From NCBI GenBank assembly GCA_019694805.1, contig JAIBBG010000016.1, positions 1 through 53,572 on the forward strand: a DNA stretch of 53,572 nucleotides. The letters run 5' to 3'. Positions 45,636 to 53,572 of this stretch are shown here, in pieces. A model generated the notes under the pieces. That model saw nothing but the letters and a program-made list of their open reading frames with translations. It was not told the origin of the DNA and ran no database searches. The translations under genes and the position numbers were made by a program. This DNA is from Flavobacteriales bacterium (GTDB lineage: Bacteria; Bacteroidota; Bacteroidia; Flavobacteriales_D; Sanyastnellaceae). Position 1 is the first letter of the stretch. Each line of letters begins with the position of its first letter.

Positions 45636-46220
45636 TCACAGCATATGGCCCATTGCGTGCTTTTTAGTCAGCAAGTAATGTCTATTCTCCGGACGGATTT
45701 CCATCATCAGAGGAATGCGTTTATGGATTACAATTCCTGAGTTTTCAAAAGCGTCGAGTTTGTCCGGGTTATTTGTAAGCAAATTGATGGAATCAATGCC
45801 CAATTGTTTCAGGATGTCAATTGCAGCGTCATACTTCCTTTCATCGGCATGAAAACCTAAAGCGTGATTCGCACGGATAGTGTCCATGCCTTCATCCTGA
45901 AGATTGTATGCTTTAAGTTTATTGACGAGCCCAATTCCGCGTCCTTCCTGACGGAGATAAATGATCAATCCGTGATTTTCTTCCATGTACTTCATGGAGG
46001 AAGCAAGTTGTTCTCCACAATCACATCGTGTTGAACCAAACACATCTCCGGTGAGGCATTCCGAGTGAATGCGTACATTGATTTCTCCCAGATAACCATC
46101 AGGAAGATTACTGAGCACGAGATGAGGTAATTCTTCTCGTCCGCTTTCGAACGCCTCAATGATGAATTCACCGAAAACCGTCGGTAATCTTGATGAAACC
46201 AGATGTTGATGCTTACTCAT
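45636..46220 (-). CDS. ribA: GTP cyclohydrolase II
   Basis: 194 residues, the stand-alone length. It opens the GTP imidazole ring in the first committed step of riboflavin synthesis. The zinc site is C55, C66 and C68 (ECLTGDVFGSTRCDCGEQL), and RQEGRGIGLVNKL (about 90-102) is the GTP-binding/catalytic arginine block. Many Bacteroidota have a RibB-RibA fusion; here the DHBP synthase part is absent. No FMN riboswitch is apparent upstream. The gene converges with the MATE gene with no gap between stop codons. Confidence 0.94.
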   Translation of the reverse strand: MSKHQHLVSSRLPTVFGEFIIEAFESGREELPHLVLSNLPDGYLGEINVRIHSECLTGDVFGSTRCDCGEQLASSMKYMEENHGLIIYLRQEGRGIGLVNKLKAYNLQDEGMDTIRANHALGFHADERKYDAAIDILKQLGIDSINLLTNNPDKLDAFENSGIVIHKRIPLMMEIRPENRHYLLTKKHAMGHML

Positions 46221-46243
46221 GAATCTTTCACTTGATAACCATG

Positions 46244-46251
46244 CAAAGGTA
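46244..46251 (-). promoter_or_regulatory. -7 box of the ribA promoter
   Basis: On the - strand this reads TACCTTTG, an exact TAnnTTTG match, 23 bases before the ribA ATG. It lies between short inverted repeats CACTTG (46230-46235) and CAAGTG (46255-46260). No TTG -33 element at 19-21 bases was found. Confidence 0.45.
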
Positions 46252-46365
46252 CAACAAGTGATGTGGAACAGTCGTTGTGGATCGTCCGGATTTAACCCTG
46301 ATCAATGCAGGCTCATGCTGAATCTACCGGTTGATCCGCTATTTGCGATGTGTCATCAAAAGAAA

Positions 46366-46404
46366 GCAAAAAAAAAAGCCGGCATATAGCCGGCTTAATT
46401 TTTT
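46366..46404 (-). terminator. Terminator downstream of the HU gene
   Basis: An 8-bp stem (AAGCCGGC / GCCGGCTT, loop ATATA, 46376-46396) has an A-run on its left that becomes a T-run on the - strand, and T bases on its right. It lies 20 bases past the HU stop and should work mainly for HU. Confidence 0.9.
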
Positions 46405-46416
46405 GTGCGGAGTGAA

Positions 46417-46689
46417 TTACTTCACTTTAGCCTGAAGCTCAGCACCAGCTTTGAAACGTACTACGTTTTTAGCTTTGATCTGGATTTCTTTACCAGTCTG
46501 TGGGTTACGGCCTTTACGAGCAGCGCGTTTTGTTACGCTGAAAGAACCGAAACCAACGAGCGCAACGCGATCGCCTTTTTTCAGAGCTTTAGCTGTAGTT
46601 TCGATGAAACCATCCAGAGCTTTCTTAGCGTCAGCTTTAGAGATTTTTGCGTTTGAAGCAATTGCTTCGATCAATTCTGCTTTGTTCAT
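46417..46689 (-). CDS. hup: HU-family histone-like DNA-binding protein
   Basis: 90 residues, exact HU length. The dimerisation helices start [20 protein letters not shown]. The DNA-clamp core reads [20 protein letters not shown] then [18 protein letters not shown], and the arm has the intercalating proline in RNPQTG. It bends and compacts nucleoid DNA as a homo- or heterodimer. Strong codon bias and its own promoter and terminator indicate a single-gene, abundant transcript. Confidence 0.97.
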   Translation of the reverse strand: MNKAELIEAIASNAKISKADAKKALDGFIETTAKALKKGDRVALVGFGSFSVTKRAARKGRNPQTGKEIQIKAKNVVRFKAGAELQAKVK

Positions 46690-46739
46690 TTTGATTGATT
46701 ATTATGGATTAAACTTATAGGCTTTGACCTATCTGACGC

Positions 46740-46771
46740 CAAATGTAGAGCAAGCACCTTTCTGAAAACAA
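46740..46771 (-). promoter_or_regulatory. Promoter of the HU gene
   Basis: On the - strand: CTTG with the -33 TTG at 46769-46771, 21 bases, then TACATTTG (46740-46747), an exact TAnnTTTG -7 box. The spacing is canonical for the Bacteroidota primary sigma factor. The leader to the ATG is about 45 bases. This is the clearest promoter in the window. Confidence 0.75.
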
Positions 46772-46962
46772 GGCCTGTAGCGGGAAATTTGCATCTTTTG
46801 TTGAAAAAAGTCCATGTCTGTTAATAAACCCGGGCTTTTTGGGTTGGAAATGCCCTAAAAACGGGCGTTTGGAGGTTATGAACAGCCGGATTTGGCCCGT
46901 TTTAGGCTGTTGTCAAGGTGATGAAATCGCCAATCCTTAACAATACGTGTCTTTCATATGCA

Positions 46963-47103
46963 TAAACCCAGATCATGCAGTCGAAATCTATGACAGCGCT
47001 GAAAGCCTTCAATGACAGTCACCCCATGTCATAACCTCATGGGGCGCCCGTCCTTTTTGGCCTTCTGTGCTTCATCACGATCCTGACTGCATGATTTGGG
47101 TTA
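46963..47103. repeat. MITE-like imperfect palindrome, element 2
   Basis: 141 bases bounded by TA: left end TAAACCCAGATCATGCAG (46963), right end TGCATGATTTGGGTTA (47103). Arms of about 45 bases (46963-47007 and 47059-47103) are imperfectly complementary. The centre has CCCCATG / CATGGGG (47022-47044). The right arm, read on the - strand, matches the left arm of element 1 at about 54 of 60 positions, including two exact blocks of 18 (47044-47061) and 15 bases (47069-47083). The left arm matches element 1's right arm more weakly. It starts 14 bases after the stop of the deacylase gene. Confidence 0.7.
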
Positions 47104-47117
47104 GTTGTCATACCGTC

Positions 47118-48341
47118 TTATTGATTGAGTCGCATACGAAGTCGTTTATTGTTGAATGCCATTCCACAAGAAAACTCAAGAAAATCTGCAGTACCACCGT
47201 TGGTCTTTACAGCAATCGATAAGAATGGATTTAAGACGTGTAGATATTTTTGTTCGGTAGAGTGGAGTTGAAAACGATAACCCAATTTATTCGCAGTATA
47301 ACGATACAATGGGCCGTGTTTCGGTAAATCCCAGACTTCATTGATCTTTTGAAGGAATGGCGCATAGATGTTGGCGCCAGCTTGCACAAATAAAGAGACA
47401 TGACCATAGCACCATTCATATCCGAGATAGAATACAACAGTGTGTGACTTCCATTTTAATGGTGAATCCGAAGAGAAGAGTTCCTGAGTTTCGATGTAAT
47501 CGCGATAAGCGTTGTAAGCATGATGATTGAGGCCTACAGAAAAGATGCGGTGATTTTTTATTTCATTCTGGAAGAAAATATTTTCACCATATACAAAGTA
47601 AAGTGGACCATTGGTTGGTCGAATCGTACCAGGAAACTCATGCAAACCAAAGATGGTGGAAACCCCCGGTGACCATCTCTTCCATGTGCGCTTATTTGTT
47701 TTAGCACAATGATATGAATTCAAATCTAAGCTTCTGTTGCACCATGCAAAGCCCAGATAGCCTGCTACCAGGTTTGCACCAATGTTTGGCACTGCAACGT
47801 GTGCATCACTGCAATGTGTAAATGACATACCAAGATTCACGCGAAGTCTTTTCCCGAGAGGATGAGCAATGCCAATTTGTAAGGAACTCATATTGGCGAA
47901 TTTCGAACCGATCACCAGGTTTTCTGGATTAGATAAAGCATCATAAGGTTTATTGAACCAAGCCAATCCGAAACCTGCACGAATGGAAAACCTGGTTTGA
48001 TTTTTCCACTTTTCAAAACGAAGCATGGGAATGATGCCGATCGCTTGTCCAAGCACGCTTTGGTTGCCAAATTGGGCATGTATGAAAGAAATCCCAGATG
48101 ATGGAGTACCGAATGAAGTTTGCCAGCAATTCGTTTGGGTTAATTTTCTACTGATGTTGTATTCGATCAAAGTAGAGACATCGTTATCGGGATATTCTCC
48201 ATGAATTTTGATCAAAGATCCAGCATGCACATTTAGCTCATGCGATAAAGGGAGTTTTGTCGTGGTATCGGCTTGAGCCCATGAATAGGAGCAAAGTTGC
48301 TGAAATAGGAATAGGATAAATATTTCACGCAATCCTCGCAT
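47118..48341 (-). CDS. PagL-like acyloxyacyl hydrolase / lipid A deacylase, outer-membrane barrel
   Basis: 407 residues with a signal peptide (about 1-22, ending YSWAQA). The middle block GMSFTHCSDAHVAVPNIGAN resembles the His-x-Ser active-site region of PagL and Bacteroidota acyloxyacyl hydrolases (here H176 and S178), and the flanking strands look barrel-like. PagL removes the 3-O acyl chain of lipid A. At over 400 residues it is much longer than PagL (~170), but long versions occur in Bacteroidota. Asp instead of Asn after the Ser is a change to note. It lies 23 bases after the APC permease gene, so probably the same operon. Confidence 0.72.
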   Translation of the reverse strand: MRGLREIFILFLFQQLCSYSWAQADTTTKLPLSHELNVHAGSLIKIHGEYPDNDVSTLIEYNISRKLTQTNCWQTSFGTPSSGISFIHAQFGNQSVLGQAIGIIPMLRFEKWKNQTRFSIRAGFGLAWFNKPYDALSNPENLVIGSKFANMSSLQIGIAHPLGKRLRVNLGMSFTHCSDAHVAVPNIGANLVAGYLGFAWCNRSLDLNSYHCAKTNKRTWKRWSPGVSTIFGLHEFPGTIRPTNGPLYFVYGENIFFQNEIKNHRIFSVGLNHHAYNAYRDYIETQELFSSDSPLKWKSHTVVFYLGYEWCYGHVSLFVQAGANIYAPFLQKINEVWDLPKHGPLYRYTANKLGYRFQLHSTEQKYLHVLNPFLSIAVKTNGGTADFLEFSCGMAFNNKRLRMRLNQ

Positions 48342-48364
48342 GATCCAATACCAGAAGGCACAAA

Positions 48365-49708
48365 TTACTGCTCAACTTTTTTAGACATCCTCGTTTTGAA
48401 AATGTAATAGAATACAATTCCAATAGGTATGACTGCAAGACCGGCATAATATTCTGCTTTATCAGCCAATGCATTTTTGTAGATAAACCAACTGACCACA
48501 ACAATGAACAAAGCAGGGATTACCGGATACAATGGAACCCTGAAAGCAGGTTTCTCATTGGGATACTTGGAGCGTATCAAGAAAATTCCAATACATGCTG
48601 TAAGCAGGAAAAGCCATTCAACAAAGGTGACATATTCAATGATGCTGCTGAAAGAACCCCAGAGATAGATCAATACAATTGCCCAAACAGATTGAAGGAT
48701 GATGGCATTAACCGGTACTCCGAATTTCTCATGTTTTTTCGCGAATGTTTTGAAGAACAAACCTTCCAATGCCATCTGATTAAAGATACGTGGGGTTGAC
48801 AGGATATAAAGTCCAGCGCAAGCAAACACTGAAAGTCCGATAAGTGCAGGCATAGCCCATTGCACACCCGGCATGATCGCATTCATGGCTTCAACACCAA
48901 CCACTTTAGGATTTTCTGCATTCGCAAATGATGCAATGGTATCGTGATCAATCACTTTAAAATATCCCATGTTGCACAGCACATAAGTGATGGTAACAGC
49001 TCCTGTTCCGAACAACATCGCCAGAGGAATATTTCTTTTGGGATTGCGCGCTTCACCTGATACAAAACTTGCATAGTGCCACCCGGTATAACTCCACAAT
49101 ACACCGACAAAGGCGCCTGCTAAATTGTCTTCTTTGGGTGGAGCAACCGCATCAACAATCTCCGATGAATGCGCGAAGATCATTTTGTCGCCAAGGAATA
49201 GCGCGAGCAAAAGCAATGCGTAGATTCCAATGATTTTTAATACTGTTCCAACATTGGCAAACCATTCACTGCTTTTAATTCCAAAAGTGTTGAATAGCGT
49301 TAGCACAACAACACTGGACATGGCTACATACTTTTCATTTTCATCTGGAATTTCAATGAAGTAGCTCAGATTTTCGGCAAAGACTGTGCAGAGAGCGGCT
49401 ATCGTTCCACTGGAAATGACAGTAAGCAGACACCAACCGTAGAGAAATCCGGGCAGCGGACCATACGCCTTATTCAAGTATGTGTAAACTCCACCAGCAT
49501 TGGAAAACCGGGAACCGAATTCTGCGAATACAAGAGCACCAAGAAGAGAAACCACACCACCAAGAATCCAAAGCATGATGATCGTGGTGTTGTCGCCAAC
49601 CTTGTCAGCGATGGAGGACGGCGTTTTGAAAATACCTGAGCCAATAGTCGCTCCGATGGCGATCATGGTGAGGGCAAACAGCGAAAGTCCTTTTGCGTTC
49701 TGGTTCAT
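48365..49708 (-). CDS. APC-superfamily amino acid permease
   Basis: 447 residues, 12 predicted membrane helices. Helix 1 has IAIGATIGSGIFKTP, the unwound Gly-rich substrate loop of APC/LAT-like carriers. FAEFGSRFSNAGGVYTYLNK then AYGPLPGFLYGW is the helix 2-3 family block, and FVSGEARNPKRNIPLA is the conserved loop after helix 6. It imports or exchanges amino acids across the inner membrane; substrate unknown. It is followed by the deacylase gene on the same strand. Confidence 0.92.
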   Translation of the reverse strand: MNQNAKGLSLFALTMIAIGATIGSGIFKTPSSIADKVGDNTTIIMLWILGGVVSLLGALVFAEFGSRFSNAGGVYTYLNKAYGPLPGFLYGWCLLTVISSGTIAALCTVFAENLSYFIEIPDENEKYVAMSSVVVLTLFNTFGIKSSEWFANVGTVLKIIGIYALLLLALFLGDKMIFAHSSEIVDAVAPPKEDNLAGAFVGVLWSYTGWHYASFVSGEARNPKRNIPLAMLFGTGAVTITYVLCNMGYFKVIDHDTIASFANAENPKVVGVEAMNAIMPGVQWAMPALIGLSVFACAGLYILSTPRIFNQMALEGLFFKTFAKKHEKFGVPVNAIILQSVWAIVLIYLWGSFSSIIEYVTFVEWLFLLTACIGIFLIRSKYPNEKPAFRVPLYPVIPALFIVVVSWFIYKNALADKAEYYAGLAVIPIGIVFYYIFKTRMSKKVEQ

Positions 49709-49732
49709 AGTCTGGAATGGTCAGAGTTTGGC

Positions 49733-49740
49733 CAAACCTA
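49733..49740 (-). promoter_or_regulatory. -7 box upstream of the APC permease gene
   Basis: On the - strand this reads TAGGTTTG, an exact TAnnTTTG match, 24 bases before the permease ATG. A -33 TTG at the normal spacing is not seen. Confidence 0.4.
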
Positions 49741-49791
49741 AGCAATTTCAGCAGAGGAAAAATTGAAGAACCAGTAAAACATTTACACAAA

Positions 49792-50508
49792 TCACGGAAG
49801 CACTTTGGTGAGTAGCAATCTCTTGGTGACGGGTACGAGGGTTTCCATCAATGGGAATTCCATTTTGCTAATGCACAGAAACGTCGCTGGCTGAGGAATA
49901 TCGCGGAAAGTTGCGATCAGTTTCAGTTTGATTTGTTCGAAGGTATTCGTGATACTTTTTACTTCTTTACTGATGTACTGAAGAGAAAGTGATCTCAGGT
50001 TTTCTTCAGAACTGACAATTACCGAATGTTGGTATTGGAATACATGTATATCCGTTGTGTGATCCACATGCACCATCACATAACCATCCCTGCTGTACAT
50101 GGGCATGATACCCACTGGTTGAATTTCTATGTTTTTTTCAACCAATTCATAAATGCTGCGGCCTTCTTCGATCGTCTCTTTCAGATTGGGTAAAGCAAAT
50201 TCGACCACTTCGGTGATGGTAGAAATGCTCTCATCCTTGAGTTTTTCCTGTTGATATTCGAGGCGCAGTTTATTGAAGTCAAATCCAGATAGTTCTTTTG
50301 GAAAAGAGCTGGTCAGTTGTTCGAGGCTTTTATTGAGTTCTGTGAGATCGTGATAATGCTTCACCAAACTACCAAGAGGTGGATAAAGTCTGGTGGCTTC
50401 AAAACTTTCGCGACAGGATTTGAGATATGCCAGAAGTACATACTTCTTATACTCAAAGTCCATCAGTCCTTCTGTAATCCAATTGCTGTTGAGGTCTTTC
50501 ATCTTCAA
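49792..50508 (-). CDS. Conserved hypothetical protein (238 aa)
   Basis: A soluble protein without signal peptide or membrane helix. It is mostly charged alpha-helix in the first half (about 1-125; YKKYVLLAYLKSCRESFEA near the start). A mixed alpha/beta second half contains GIMPMYSRDGYVMVHVD and then TDIHVFQYQHSVI. I cannot name a domain with certainty, but the wording resembles uncharacterised proteins widespread in Bacteroidota. It is divergent from the gene at 50707 and 83 bases from the permease on its own strand. Confidence 0.75.
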   Translation of the reverse strand: MKMKDLNSNWITEGLMDFEYKKYVLLAYLKSCRESFEATRLYPPLGSLVKHYHDLTELNKSLEQLTSSFPKELSGFDFNKLRLEYQQEKLKDESISTITEVVEFALPNLKETIEEGRSIYELVEKNIEIQPVGIMPMYSRDGYVMVHVDHTTDIHVFQYQHSVIVSSEENLRSLSLQYISKEVKSITNTFEQIKLKLIATFRDIPQPATFLCISKMEFPLMETLVPVTKRLLLTKVLP

Positions 50509-50693
50509 AAGCTTTTTAGGGTTTAACGAACGAATGCCATGAATGTTTCTTGCCCAAGATAGTCAAAAAAAGCTCAGACAGTTTTGTGCCTGTTGTGAAA
50601 ATTTGCGAAGCGAATCTTTGAAGAGACGGTTGAAATAAAAAGGGTATTGTAAATAATCCGGTTTGAGGGCGTCTGAAGAGCAGGGTACCGCTT

Positions 50694-50701
50694 TATTTTT
50701 G
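50694..50701 (+). promoter_or_regulatory. -7 box of a near-leaderless promoter for the dapA operon
   Basis: TATTTTTG matches TAnnTTTG exactly and ends 5 bases before the ATG at 50707, the same layout as at def. A TTTG lies at 50662-50665, 28 bases upstream, longer than usual. Confidence 0.45.
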
Positions 50702-50706
50702 GCGCT

Positions 50707-51261
50707 ATGAAACTTTTGCGCAAATTGAAGACTGCATTCGGCATCCGTGTTTTACACGCCGAAGTGGAGCCTGTGCGTATTCGCAAAGGATTCAACTTTA
50801 ATTCCGCCGAATCAGTTGGAATTATTTACCTCGACCGTGACGAGGATTTTTACAAGAAGCTGCACGAATATGCCGGATACCTGAAAAATGAGTTCGGCAT
50901 TAAGACGGTGTCACTTCTTGGATTTGTTGACGAACCCGAGAAAAAAATACCGGCTTACCAGCAACATAAGTTGGACAGTGAGTTCATCACCAGATTGAAT
51001 TTGTCATGGAACCAACGACCTGCAACAGGGGTCGAGAATTTTACGAGTTCCGACTTTGATATACTCATCGACTTTAGTGATGGAAATGTTTTGCCACTTA
51101 ATTTCATTCTCAAAGAAAGCAGAGCGAAAATGAAAGTTGGCATGCGTGGTCGAAGAGCAGAGCGCTATTGTGACTTCATCCTGAATTTAGGTGAGGAGGT
51201 GAGTGCGGATATATTTGTAACAACACTGAATGCTTATCTGAGTAATCCTAAGATAAAATGA
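50707..51261 (+). CDS. Conserved hypothetical protein upstream of dapA (DUF6913-like)
   Basis: 184 residues, soluble, basic N-terminus (MKLLRKLKTAFGIR), then alpha/beta sequence including SVGIIYLDRDEDFYKKLHEY and FDILIDFSDGNVLPLNFIL. It resembles a small family found next to dapA in many Bacteroidota, which I recall as DUF6913. The stop overlaps the dapA start (ATGA), so it is translationally coupled to lysine/peptidoglycan precursor synthesis, but no enzymatic motif is visible. Confidence 0.8.
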   Translation: MKLLRKLKTAFGIRVLHAEVEPVRIRKGFNFNSAESVGIIYLDRDEDFYKKLHEYAGYLKNEFGIKTVSLLGFVDEPEKKIPAYQQHKLDSEFITRLNLSWNQRPATGVENFTSSDFDILIDFSDGNVLPLNFILKESRAKMKVGMRGRRAERYCDFILNLGEEVSADIFVTTLNAYLSNPKIK

Positions 51262-52145
51262 ATCAATTGAAAGGCCTTGGAGTGGCTATGGTGACTCCAT
51301 TCAAAAAAGATCTTACTGTAGATGTACCTGCCCTGAAAAAACTCACAGATTATCTCTGTGACCATGGAGCAGATTACCTTGTAGTGATGGGAACAACTGG
51401 TGAAACACCGACATTGGACAAGGAAGATCGTAAACTGGTTCTTGAAACAGTGCTTGCGACCAATGGCGGTCGCAAACCGATTGTACTCGGAGTTGGTGGA
51501 AACAATACGCAAGAAATTTGCCTTCAGATGGACAGAATGGATACAGCTGGTCTCACAGCCATTCTATCTGTTGCACCATATTACAATAAGCCCACACAAA
51601 ATGGATATTTCGAGCATTACAAAGCATTGAGTGAACATTCCAAGTTGCCGATCATACTGTACAACGTACCGGGAAGAACTGGCAGCAATGTGCTTGCAGA
51701 CACCACGCTGCGTATTGCATTTGATTGTCGCAACGTAATTGGCATCAAAGAAGCCAGTGGCAATCTCGAACAGATTATGAATATTGTGAAGGATAAACCC
51801 AAGGATTTTATGGTGATTTCTGGCGATGATTCCATCACCTTGCCACTCATTGCAGCAGGAGCGGATGGTGTCATTTCAGTAGTCGGTAATGCTTTTCCAA
51901 AAGAATTCAGCGCCATGGTAAAACATGCATTGGCCGGTGAGTTGAATGACGCAAGAGCATTGCACTATAAATTATTGGAGATAACTCAACTCTTGTTTAT
52001 CGAAGGCAATCCTGCAGGTATCAAAGAAGTATTGTCGCACTTAGATATTTGTGACAATTACCTCAGGCTTCCACTTACGCCGGTTTCACAACTCATTTCA
52101 GAACGGATGAGGAGGGTGATGATTGATGAAGAGTTTATCAAATGA
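51258..52145 (+). CDS. dapA: 4-hydroxy-tetrahydrodipicolinate synthase
   Basis: 295 residues, normal DapA length. It condenses pyruvate with aspartate semialdehyde in the diaminopimelate/lysine pathway. The pyruvate-binding GTTGE lies at 45-49, LYNVPGRTGSN carries the catalytic Tyr/Arg region (about 134-144), and the Schiff-base lysine is K164 in GIKEASGN. ISGDDSITLPLIAAGADGVISV is the end-of-barrel block. It starts on the last four bases of the upstream gene (ATGA). Confidence 0.97.
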   Translation: MNQLKGLGVAMVTPFKKDLTVDVPALKKLTDYLCDHGADYLVVMGTTGETPTLDKEDRKLVLETVLATNGGRKPIVLGVGGNNTQEICLQMDRMDTAGLTAILSVAPYYNKPTQNGYFEHYKALSEHSKLPIILYNVPGRTGSNVLADTTLRIAFDCRNVIGIKEASGNLEQIMNIVKDKPKDFMVISGDDSITLPLIAAGADGVISVVGNAFPKEFSAMVKHALAGELNDARALHYKLLEITQLLFIEGNPAGIKEVLSHLDICDNYLRLPLTPVSQLISERMRRVMIDEEFIK

Positions 52146-52191
52146 GTCGTGATTGGCGGGAAGTTTGACAAGTGAATAAATAAACATCCCG

Positions 52192-53572
52192 ATGATACGC
52201 CAAGCCTTGTTTTTATGTGGCTTCATGGCCATGGCATTGTTCAGTACTGCGCAATGTCCTTTGATGTCCATGAATGAAGTTAGTTCATTTGGTTCTACTT
52301 GTACCGGAGTTACCCTTACTTCACTTGCAGATCAAGAGGGAAGACCTTACCTATATGTCGCTTCCAAAGAAGAAGGATTGAAAGTGGTCGATATTCTGGG
52401 CACTCCAGTTCAAGTGGCTCAAATTCTCACCTCCGAATTTGAATCGTTACACGTCAATAGCATTGCACAACAAGGCTATTATCTTTTTCTCGCAGTCGGC
52501 AATTCCTTCAACAATGGACAAAGTGCTGGACTTGTAATTGTAGATGTGAATGATCCGTTGAATCCAATGGTTACGGATTATGACGTCATACCCAATTCTT
52601 CGAATGGGAGCGGTATGGTTTACGTAAATGGGACTCGGGCATATCTGGCAGGTATGTCTGATGGTGTTGGTATTTTCGATATCAGTGATGTCAATCAGAT
52701 TTCTTTCATCACAGCCTTTATCCCCGACATCAATTTTCCAGAAGCCAATCCTGATCCTGAGAAAGTCAATGCTCGGTGTATTGTGGTAGATGGAGATTTG
52801 CTTTATCTCTGTTATGATGCCGGAGGTTTTCGCATTTTGGATATTTCAGATGAAACCTCTATCACAGAGATCGGTCATTACAGCAATCCTGAACTCAATG
52901 GACTACCCAGGGCATACAACAATCTGGTGAAGAATGGTCAGCATGTGTACGTGACCGTGGATTATTGTGGACTTGAAGTATTTGATGTAAGCGATCCATC
53001 AACACCTCAAATGGTATCATGGTGGAATCCGTGGGATTGTTCATCGAATCCTTTCAATTGGTTCTCGAGTCCCGGGCACACCAATGAATTGGTGATGAAA
53101 GAAGATTGTAATCTCTTGTTCGTCGCATCCGGAAAAAGCGATATGTATGTATTGGATGTGAGTAATCCTCTCGAACCAGATTCTTGTGCGGTATTTGGTG
53201 GAATTGACAATAACATCGGAACCTGGGGTGTGACCTTGCGAGGGGATAGTGTTTATCTATCCTATGTGTGTGCTGTCATTCCATTCGCTTCGAATTGGAC
53301 AGGCATCAAAATCATCCATGTTGAAACCGATTGTACCACTGATGTGGATGGCAATTGTGGGCGCGTTGCGGATGTTTATCCTAACCCTACCCACGATGAA
53401 GTTTATATCGTGTCTGATGAAGTTTTTGTACATGGCGAATGGGTGGATGTGGTTTTGTATGATGAGTCAGGACGCCAAATCCGAAATGATATTTCCTCAT
53501 ATGGGAATAACGGTTTGAGAATTTCCATGGCCACACTCTCTCCAGGTATTTATTTCGCGGCTTGTTCAAACA
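52192..53572 (+). CDS. LVIVD-repeat secreted protein with T9SS tail (3' end cut by window)
   Basis: At least 460 codons, open to the window end. The signal peptide runs to about residue 20 (MALFSTAQ). Four or more LVIVD-type beta-propeller repeats follow, each with an aliphatic-V-D-[VI]-x-[ND]-P core: GLKVVDILG, GLVIVDVNDPLNP, GVGIFDISDV, GGFRILDISD, GLEVFDVSDPSTP, DMYVLDVSNPLEP. A T9SS type A domain starts near residue 395 (VADVYPNPTHDEVYI, LSPGIYFAA), and only its last few residues are outside the window. It is a surface or secreted propeller protein of unknown ligand. Confidence 0.85.
   Translation, partial: MIRQALFLCGFMAMALFSTAQCPLMSMNEVSSFGSTCTGVTLTSLADQEGRPYLYVASKEEGLKVVDILGTPVQVAQILTSEFESLHVNSIAQQGYYLFLAVGNSFNNGQSAGLVIVDVNDPLNPMVTDYDVIPNSSNGSGMVYVNGTRAYLAGMSDGVGIFDISDVNQISFITAFIPDINFPEANPDPEKVNARCIVVDGDLLYLCYDAGGFRILDISDETSITEIGHYSNPELNGLPRAYNNLVKNGQHVYVTVDYCGLEVFDVSDPSTPQMVSWWNPWDCSSNPFNWFSSPGHTNELVMKEDCNLLFVASGKSDMYVLDVSNPLEPDSCAVFGGIDNNIGTWGVTLRGDSVYLSYVCAVIPFASNWTGIKIIHVETDCTTDVDGNCGRVADVYPNPTHDEVYIVSDEVFVHGEWVDVVLYDESGRQIRNDISSYGNNGLRISMATLSPGIYFAACSN

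Larger units (their letters stand above)
46690..47117. other. 428-base intergenic region rich in inverted repeats
   Basis: It contains the HU promoter (46740-46771), an inverted repeat CCTAAAAACGGGC / GCCCGTTTTAGG with one bulge (46854-46906), and MITE-like element 2 (46963-47103). No coding frame is supported. The stacked palindromes lie at the end of the deacylase gene and upstream of HU on the same strand, so they may end or insulate transcripts. Confidence 0.6.

Noticed and set aside
46854..46906. Intrinsic terminator of the deacylase gene
   Set aside because: The inverted repeat is real, but it has a 28-base loop and no T-run in either direction.
46963..47103. Integron attC site
   Set aside because: The element is a large palindrome with AAC/GTT-like ends, but its ends do not fit RYYYAAC...GTTRRRY, and no cassette array or integrase is present.

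Overview
The window looks like chromosomal DNA of a Bacteroidota bacterium, most likely a Flavobacteriales-type marine or freshwater lineage. Evidence is a PorQ-like type IX secretion (T9SS) protein, at least seven large secreted proteins ending in (or running into) T9SS type A sorting domains, the Bacteroidota-specific GlmU-like nucleotidyltransferase, -7 boxes of the TAnnTTTG class, and almost no Shine-Dalgarno sequences. No phage, CRISPR array, rRNA or tRNA was seen.

Region 1 (1-9321) is the end of a surface-polysaccharide or glycolipid cluster: the tail of a hexapeptide acyltransferase, two DegT aminotransferases, an ATP-grasp ligase, a TIM-barrel hydrolase, a polyprenyl-phosphate-type GT2, a small ArnE/F-like membrane protein, an SDR epimerase, a UDP-HexNAc-type 6-dehydrogenase and a GlmU-like protein. 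Tight coupling (several ATGA overlaps) suggests one pathway that makes an amino/uronic sugar, possibly amide-modified, and passes it to a lipid carrier.

Region 2 (9368-16438) is mostly housekeeping: Lon, PorQ, peptide deformylase plus a TPR lipoprotein, an AlkB-type alkane hydroxylase and an acyltransferase-3 membrane enzyme.

Region 3 (16493-32321) is an array of five paralogous ~850-910 aa exported proteins (beta-propeller of calcium-type DxDxDG repeats, ASPIC/UnbV domain, SprB-like modules, T9SS tail). Three are on the + strand (the third frameshifted) and two on the - strand, with class II fructose-bisphosphate aldolase between the two groups. A gene-poor stretch of about 1.3 kb follows, then a 2673-residue mosaic T9SS protein (33678-41699) with a highly expressed codon style.

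Region 4 (42137-53572) holds an SLC45-like MFS transporter, TrmH, a MATE exporter, RibA, HU, a PagL-like outer-membrane deacylase with an APC permease, two conserved hypotheticals, DapA, and the start of an LVIVD-repeat T9SS protein cut by the window end.

The most unusual DNA signal is a pair of MITE-like imperfect palindromes (21964-22191 and 46963-47103). They have TA-bounded ends, are about 90 % identical over 60 bases of one arm, and sit in the same orientation at the 3' ends of two unrelated genes. In one case the palindrome supplies the last codons of a T9SS protein.
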